Shown one piece after another: positions 5,558 through 9,581 of a stretch of DNA of 9,581 nucleotides; the first letter of the stretch is position 1; each line of letters starts with the position of its first letter. Source of the DNA: JBBDIM01 sp040880405 (GTDB lineage Bacteria > Planctomycetota > Planctomycetia > Pirellulales > Pirellulaceae); the NCBI GenBank assembly GCA_040880405.1, contig JBBDIM010000218.1, forward strand, positions 1-9,581, written 5' to 3'. The position numbers were made by a program, and so were the translations under genes. Under the pieces are notes generated by a model that worked only from the letters and a program-made list of their open reading frames with translations, did no database searches and was not told the origin of the DNA.

Positions 5558-5829
5558 GGGGGACTTTACATGGGGGGCGCGGATCGCCAAGTCGGCGATA
5601 TCTTCACTAGATTATGCAGTACGAACTGACGGCAATCAATCACCAAATGAGCAAAATCTTGCAGATAGAGGTTAAATCCCATGAATTGTATCAAATTTAC
5701 CTCGGAAACACCCCACTTCGAACCCCGGTGAGTGGTAATGGGGCAAAATGGGGTGATATTGCGTCCTGTTTCGTCAGGTGATAGCAAGGACTTGATAGCA
5801 TCTCGCAAGAAACGTGAAAGAAATCTGTC
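5558..5829. other. Divergent intergenic region between deoR and the GNAT gene
   Basis: This 272-bp stretch separates two genes pointing away from each other. Besides the candidate leftward promoter it contains the near-palindrome GCAAAATCTTGC at 5651-5662 (5 of 6 pairs) and AATTGTATCAAATT at 5685-5698. Either could be an operator, but neither is repeated, so I do not call one. The part nearest the GNAT gene has no clear promoter that I can identify. The region is clearly richer in AT than the flanking genes. Confidence 0.4.
5611..5639 (-). promoter_or_regulatory. Candidate sigma70-like promoter of the deoR-BMC operon
   Basis: On the minus strand TTGATT (5639-5634) and CATAAT (5616-5611) are separated by exactly 17 bp. 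They match TTGACA at 4 of 6 and TATAAT at 5 of 6 positions. Transcription would begin near 5604, giving a leader of about 47 bases to the ATG at 5557 and only about 14 to the alternative TTG. This supports the ATG. The surroundings are AT-rich. Planctomycete promoters are poorly defined, so confidence is moderate. Confidence 0.45.
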
Positions 5830-6297
5830 ATGCAGGTGGTGCAACTCGAAAAAGTGCTCGCGGCCTCATCGCCAGATCCGGCGGCCGGGGAGGGGACGGT
5901 GCGGATTATGCCGTTTACGCGGAGCCTCAGTCCGAGCCTCTGGACCCGGTTGCACCAGGCCGCGTTCGATTTACCTCGTCCCTGGAGCGACGATCGCTTT
6001 CGCGCGGAGTTCAACCTGCTGGGTGATCGCGAGGGGTGGCTATGGCTGGCGCTGGGAGAAACGTCAGAGCAAGCGATCGGGGCGATCGGCCTCCAAGTTG
6101 ACCAGCGAGACGGCACCTTGGGTCATGTCCGCTGGCTGATGGTCGACGCGCGTGCTCGGAGACGGGGCATTGCCCGGCAATTATTGGCCGTGGCGGAGAT
6201 GACTGCCCAGCAGCACGGGATCGAGCGGCTTCAGGCGGAGACTTCCACGGCCTGGAGTGAAGCGATCCAGTTCTATCAGACCCATGGTTTTACCTAG
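5830..6297 (+). CDS. GNAT-family N-acetyltransferase, apparently shortened at the C-terminus
   Basis: GNAT enzymes transfer an acetyl group from acetyl-CoA to an amine; the substrate here cannot be told. The 155-residue frame shows an N-terminal strand and helix (VRIMPFT then LWTRLHQAAF), GAIGLQVD near 84-91, and the acetyl-CoA pyrophosphate loop VDARARRRGIARQLL at 105-119 with its R-x-x-G-x-A signature. It ends with AIQFYQTHGFT at 145-155. In RimI-like relatives the equivalent of FYQTHGF is followed by about 15-25 residues with the last strand, missing here. The stop is TAG, immediately followed by TGA. The conserved fold begins near residue 24, so GTG at 5899, preceded by GGAGGGG, is an alternative start; the ATG at 5830 has a weak ribosome-binding site. 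It is the only plus-strand gene. It may be a decayed gene. Confidence 0.7.
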   Translation: MQVVQLEKVLAASSPDPAAGEGTVRIMPFTRSLSPSLWTRLHQAAFDLPRPWSDDRFRAEFNLLGDREGWLWLALGETSEQAIGAIGLQVDQRDGTLGHVRWLMVDARARRRGIARQLLAVAEMTAQQHGIERLQAETSTAWSEAIQFYQTHGFT

Positions 6298-6338
6298 TGA
6301 GCCATCCAATCAGAGTTTACGAAGTGGTGCTGGTTGCT

Positions 6339-6372
6339 GGGTGCCATGCCCACGCCCTCCAACGTGGGCATG
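6339..6372 (+). repeat. 34-bp palindromic (REP-like) repeat, copy 1
   Basis: The core at 6345-6372 is a perfect 10-bp stem, CATGCCCACG/CGTGGGCATG, around the loop CCCTCCAA, preceded by GGGTGC. The whole 34 bases recur as an exact reverse complement at 6577-6610. Similar CATGCCCACG-type palindromes are dispersed in planctomycete genomes as far as I recall. They resemble REP elements mobilised by RAYT transposases, but no transposase lies in this window. Confidence 0.8.
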
Positions 6373-6572
6373 AGAAGTGTGAGATGATCATGCCTCTGCC
6401 GGGAAATTCGGACGCCCTCTCTGGTTCCATTAGGTGATATCGCCGGTACGACGGGGGTCAGTAGCGGCCTGCCCAATGCGTGAGAACTACTAAGATAGTC
6501 AATTGACCAAGGGTTAGCGGTCGGCCATTTCGCTGGTTGTTAATCGAGTTACCGGTGGAAAACGCGCCCGCC

Positions 6573-6604
6573 AAAACATGCCCACGTTGGAGGGCGTGGG
6601 CATG
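6573..6604 (-). terminator. Possible terminator of the ileS-purN unit formed by the repeat
   Basis: Read on the minus strand, the 10-bp stem and 8-base loop at 6604-6577 is followed directly by TTTT (6576-6573). It begins 41 bases after the purN stop. That arrangement resembles a short intrinsic terminator, although four T residues are few. The other copy of the repeat has no T-run, so termination would be specific to this one. Confidence 0.4.
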
Positions 6605-6610
6605 GCACCC
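6577..6610 (-). repeat. 34-bp palindromic (REP-like) repeat, copy 2, inverted
   Basis: This is an exact reverse complement of the copy at 6339-6372, including the asymmetric loop (TTGGAGGG on plus) and the GCACCC flank. Identity stops at both ends of the 34 bases. The two copies could pair with each other to form a large cruciform or stem-loop spanning 272 bp, or each could fold alone. Confidence 0.8.
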
Positions 6611-6645
6611 GACGCGCCTATCCGCTTGCGTGCGAAAGGCAAACG

Positions 6646-7299
6646 CTACCTGGGCAAACCACCTGGTTGCACTCTGACATGCCGGCCGGCGATGGTGACG
6701 CGTCCCTCGGCGAACGCCGTCAACACTTCTGGGTAAAGCTCGCACTCTGCCTCGAAGACGCGGGCCGCTAACGTGACGGTTGTATCGGCCGATTCTACTG
6801 GCACCACTCGCTGGGCGATGATCGGACCATGGTCGTAATGGTCGTCCACCACATGCACCGTGCAGCCAGAGACCTTCACGCCAAAGTCGAGGGCTGCCTG
6901 GTGAACCTTCGCGCCATAGAAGCCGGTTCCGCAGAAGGCGGGAATCAGCGAGGGGTGAATGTTGATCACGCGAAACTCAAAGTCGCGCGGGACCAACACG
7001 TGCTTCAAAAAGCCACCCATCACCACCAACTCGACCCCCGCGACGCGGCAGGCATCGAAGATCGCGGTCGAGAAGGCCCCGGTATCGGCAAAGTTCTTTG
7101 CGAGCAGAACCTCGGACGGAATCCCCGCCTCCGCCGCGAACTGCAAACCGGCGGCGGTCGCGGAACTCGAAACCACCAAGGCCACCTCGATCGGCAAACC
7201 GCGAGCCGCGATCTTTTCGAGCAGGTTTTTCAGGGTCGTACCCCCGCCCGAGATAAGGACGGCGACGCGGAGCTTGTTGTCGCTTGGTGCGTCGCTCAT
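6646..7299 (-). CDS. purN: Phosphoribosylglycinamide formyltransferase (GART)
   Basis: Transfers a formyl group from 10-formyltetrahydrofolate to glycinamide ribonucleotide, the third step of purine synthesis, in the cytoplasm. The 217-residue product matches the usual ~200-215. It opens with strand RVAVLISGGGTTLKNLL (11-27), where the glycine loop binds the phosphate of GAR. The catalytic trio is visible as Asn113 and His115 in INIHPSLIPAF, and Asp156 in DDHYDHGPII. CTVHVVDD near 146-153 is also typical. The C-terminus has AEGRVTIAGR and a short extension. The ATG overlaps the ileS stop in ATGA, so translation is probably coupled; GGAAGG lies about 12 bases upstream. The pairing with ileS has no obvious metabolic logic. 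Confidence 0.95.
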   Translation of the reverse strand: MSDAPSDNKLRVAVLISGGGTTLKNLLEKIAARGLPIEVALVVSSSATAAGLQFAAEAGIPSEVLLAKNFADTGAFSTAIFDACRVAGVELVVMGGFLKHVLVPRDFEFRVINIHPSLIPAFCGTGFYGAKVHQAALDFGVKVSGCTVHVVDDHYDHGPIIAQRVVPVESADTTVTLAARVFEAECELYPEVLTAFAEGRVTIAGRHVRVQPGGLPR

Positions 7300-9581
7300 G
7301 CGGAGTGCGAACCTTCCGCCTTGCGGACGAAGAGCTGGATATCGGCGGTGGCGATCTGCTGATCGTTCCCCTTCACGCCAGCAATCGGCTTGTCCGCGAT
7401 GTCGACCGCCAAGGTTTCCCGCTTGATGAAGTCGAGGTTTTCACCGATCGCGGTTTGTAGTTCCGGGGAATCGGTCACCACGGCGACTTCGATGCGGTCG
7501 GTGTACTGCAAGTCCATCTCTTTGCGGCAGTCCTGCACCAGGCGAACCAGATCGCGGACGTACCCTTCGCGAACTAGTTCCGGCGTGATCTCCGTGTTGA
7601 GCACTACCACGCAGTGCGGCCCTTGGGCGGCGGCCCAACCTGGTTTGGCCTGGAGGCGGACCTGGATATCGTCGTTGTCCAGTTCCAAGGTTTCCCCGTC
7701 GACCTCGATCGTCGCCTTGCCGCTGGCTTGCAATTCCGCCAGCAGCTTGCCCCCGTCGACCTGGGCCAGCGTCGCCTTGACCTTGGGGATCAGCTTGCCG
7801 ACCTTCGGCCCCAGCCGCTTGAAGTTGGGCTGGATTTGGTAGTCGATGTACTGCTCGGCATCCTGGGTGAACTCGACATGCTTGACGTTCAGCTCCTCGC
7901 ACAGGATCGCGCGGTGCGACGACATCCACTGGAGGTGGGTATCGTGCGCGAGGATCACTTCGACCGCCGCGAGCGGTTGCCGGACCTTCAGCTTCTCGTT
8001 CATTCGCGCATTGCGGCCGAGCGAAGCGGTCTCGCGCAAAGTTTCCATTCGCTCGGACAGAAGCGGCTCGATCCGATCGGCGTCGGGCCGCGGAAAATCG
8101 CACAGGTGGACACTTTCAGCCGCCTTGCCGCCAAACACGCCCGCTAGGTTTTGCCACAAAGTCTCGGCCAAAAACGGGACGAAGGGGGCGATCACCTTGG
8201 AAACCGTCACCAAGCATTCGTACAGCGTCCAGTAGGCGTCTAGTTTCTCGGGAGCGTCTTTCTCCGAACTCCAGAACCGGTCGCGGCTGCGGCGGACATA
8301 CCAATTGCTCAGGCCATCGACAAACTGATTGATCGCGGCGCAGGCGTTGTAGTTGTCGTAGGCGTCCATCCGCTGGGTGACGGTTTGCACCATCTGGTTC
8401 AACTCGCTCAGGATCCACCGATCGAGCTCACCTCGCTCGCTGGCTGGGCGATAGCCGGTTGCGCCGGTCAAGTCGGACGTCCCAAGTTGGCCAGGGTTGC
8501 CGGAAAGCCGCTCCTCCGGGGCAAAACCATCAATGTTGGCGTAGATCACGAAGAAGCTGTAGACATTCCAGAGCCTTAGCAAAAACTCCGGGATGCTGTC
8601 CTTGATCGACTGTTCGTTGTAGCGGATGGAGGTCCAAGGGGGCTGATTGGCGTAGAGGTACCACCGGAGGGCATCCGCCCCGTACCGATTGAAGATCTCG
8701 TTCGGCTCGCGGTAGTTCCCCTTGCTTTTGGACATTTTTTTCCCGTCCTCACCCAGCATCAGCCCCAGGACAATGCAGTTTCGGAAGGGATGGGGGTACG
8801 GCTTTTCAGGCTGCTCGGCCTTTCCAGACGGAGCAACACTGTCCTCCGCGCCGAACATCAACGTGCTGATCGCCAGTTGGCTGTAAAACCAACCGCGCGT
8901 CTGGTCGATCGCCTCGCTGATGAAATCGGCCGGGAACTGCTTGTCGAACTGCTCTTTTCCCTTGTGCGGATAGCCCCACTGGGCAAAGGGCATCGCGCCG
9001 GAATCGTACCAGCAGTCGATCACCTCGGTGACCCGCTGCATCTTCGCCCCGGGGGCGAAGGGGGAATCGTAGGAGATGGCGTCGATGTATGGTTTGTGGA
9101 TCTTCAGGTCGTCCACCAGGTCGGGGTTTTTCGCTTTTGCCTCTTTCCAAACGTCGAAGCCGGTAGCCCCTGGTTTCGCTTCCAGTTCCGCGTAACTGGC
9201 CACCGCCTCGGCCTGGCCGGTCTCCTGACAAACCCAGATCGGCAGCGGTGTGCCCCAGTATCGTTCGCGGGACAGGGCCCAGTCGACGTTCGATTCCAGG
9301 AAGTTGCCGAACCGCCCCTCCTTGATATGTTCCGGCAGCCAATTGATTTGCTGGTTGTTGGCCAGCATCTGGTCTTTGAACTGGGTGGTGCGGATGAACC
9401 AGCTTTGCCGCGGGTACTGGATCAGCGGATCCTCTTCGGCTCGCCAGCAGAAGGGATACTCGTGCAGGTATTGATCCAGCAGGAACAGGGTTCCCTTCCG
9501 CTTTAACTCGTGCGCGATATCCTTGTCCGCCTCTTTGACCCAGCGGCCTTGATAATCGGGGGCCTCGGCGGTGAACTTGCC
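7296..9581 (-). CDS. ileS: Isoleucyl-tRNA synthetase, N-terminal part beyond window edge
   Basis: Class I synthetase that charges tRNA-Ile with isoleucine. The frame is open to the right edge, giving 761 residues of an enzyme usually over 1,000; the HIGH motif and much of the editing domain lie outside. Visible blocks are EYPFCWR and the Trp-containing PRQSWFIRTT just inside the edge, then LSRERYWGTPLPIW, EVIDCWYDSGAMPFAQ, QTRGWFYS and the KMSKS loop (KKMSKSKGNY, coded at about 8710-8740). The anticodon-binding domain has FVDGLSNWYVRRSRDRFW, and the C-terminal domain has CRKEMDLQYTDRIEVAV. NWYVRRSRDRFW and the lack of a C-terminal zinc-finger motif suggest the eukaryote-like IleS2 type rather than the E. 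coli-like type (inference). An internal ATG at 9368 is not the true start. Confidence 0.96.
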   Translation of the reverse strand, partial: GKFTAEAPDYQGRWVKEADKDIAHELKRKGTLFLLDQYLHEYPFCWRAEEDPLIQYPRQSWFIRTTQFKDQMLANNQQINWLPEHIKEGRFGNFLESNVDWALSRERYWGTPLPIWVCQETGQAEAVASYAELEAKPGATGFDVWKEAKAKNPDLVDDLKIHKPYIDAISYDSPFAPGAKMQRVTEVIDCWYDSGAMPFAQWGYPHKGKEQFDKQFPADFISEAIDQTRGWFYSQLAISTLMFGAEDSVAPSGKAEQPEKPYPHPFRNCIVLGLMLGEDGKKMSKSKGNYREPNEIFNRYGADALRWYLYANQPPWTSIRYNEQSIKDSIPEFLLRLWNVYSFFVIYANIDGFAPEERLSGNPGQLGTSDLTGATGYRPASERGELDRWILSELNQMVQTVTQRMDAYDNYNACAAINQFVDGLSNWYVRRSRDRFWSSEKDAPEKLDAYWTLYECLVTVSKVIAPFVPFLAETLWQNLAGVFGGKAAESVHLCDFPRPDADRIEPLLSERMETLRETASLGRNARMNEKLKVRQPLAAVEVILAHDTHLQWMSSHRAILCEELNVKHVEFTQDAEQYIDYQIQPNFKRLGPKVGKLIPKVKATLAQVDGGKLLAELQASGKATIEVDGETLELDNDDIQVRLQAKPGWAAAQGPHCVVVLNTEITPELVREGYVRDLVRLVQDCRKEMDLQYTDRIEVAVVTDSPELQTAIGENLDFIKRETLAVDIADKPIAGVKGNDQQIATADIQLFVRKAEGSHSA

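Larger units (their letters stand above)
6298..6645. other. 348-bp gene-free stretch with inverted palindromic repeats
   Basis: No convincing gene is seen on either strand; the short open frames here resemble no family and cut across the repeats. The notable content is the repeat pair at 6339-6372 and 6577-6610, with 204 bp of unremarkable sequence between them. The stretch lies between the 3' ends of the GNAT gene and purN, which converge here. Confidence 0.6.

Noticed and set aside
6339..6610. CRISPR array
   Set aside because: Only two copies exist, in opposite orientation and 204 bp apart, with no cas genes.
6458..6745. Minus-strand open frame running across the second palindrome
   Set aside because: It overlaps the end of purN in another frame, crosses the repeat and lacks a recognisable product.
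6829..7426. Plus-strand frames opposite purN
   Set aside because: They are antisense shadows of a confidently identified purN and the end of ileS.

Overview
The window looks like GC-rich chromosomal DNA of a planctomycete (Planctomycetota, probably a Pirellula/Blastopirellula-type lineage). The reasons are a DeoR-led gene order, two BMC-H shell genes, an EutN-type shell gene, a PduL phosphotransacylase, an acetate kinase and a CoA-acylating aldehyde dehydrogenase. This combination matches the Planctomycetes/Verrucomicrobia (PV) class of bacterial microcompartment (BMC), known to degrade L-fucose and L-rhamnose through lactaldehyde. The assignment rests on gene content and recalled family knowledge, not on a database search.

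Layout from left to right. Positions 1-5557 hold a leftward (minus-strand) operon, transcribed in the order deoR (5557-4694), pduL (4685-3945), BMC-H (3734-3432), BMC-H (3383-3114), ackA (3067-1874), eutN-like BMC-P (1874-1440) and aldehyde dehydrogenase (1360 to the left edge, lacking only its C-terminal end). The operon continues past the left edge, where further shell proteins and a sugar-phosphate aldolase would be expected. The genes are close or overlapping, except for a structured 210-bp gap between pduL and the first shell gene. Positions 5558-5829 are a divergent promoter region. A small plus-strand GNAT acetyltransferase (5830-6297) has a shortened C-terminus. Positions 6298-6645 have no gene but carry two perfect inverted copies of a 34-bp palindromic repeat. 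Positions 6646-9581 hold a second leftward unit, ileS (5' part beyond the right edge) followed by purN, joined by an ATGA overlap.

How the BMC genes work together (inference from the family): an aldehyde made inside the shell is oxidised to acyl-CoA by the aldehyde dehydrogenase, PduL converts acyl-CoA to acyl-phosphate and regenerates CoA inside, and the acetate kinase homologue makes ATP from the acyl-phosphate. PduL and the dehydrogenase both have N-terminal amphipathic helices of the encapsulation-peptide type. The two BMC-H proteins tile the shell facets and the EutN-type protein caps the vertices. The DeoR regulator probably senses a sugar phosphate.

The points most worth a second look are active-site substitutions in the acetate kinase, the repeats and competing hairpins between pduL and the shell genes, the long disordered tail of the vertex protein, and the inverted palindromic repeat pair beside the shortened GNAT gene.
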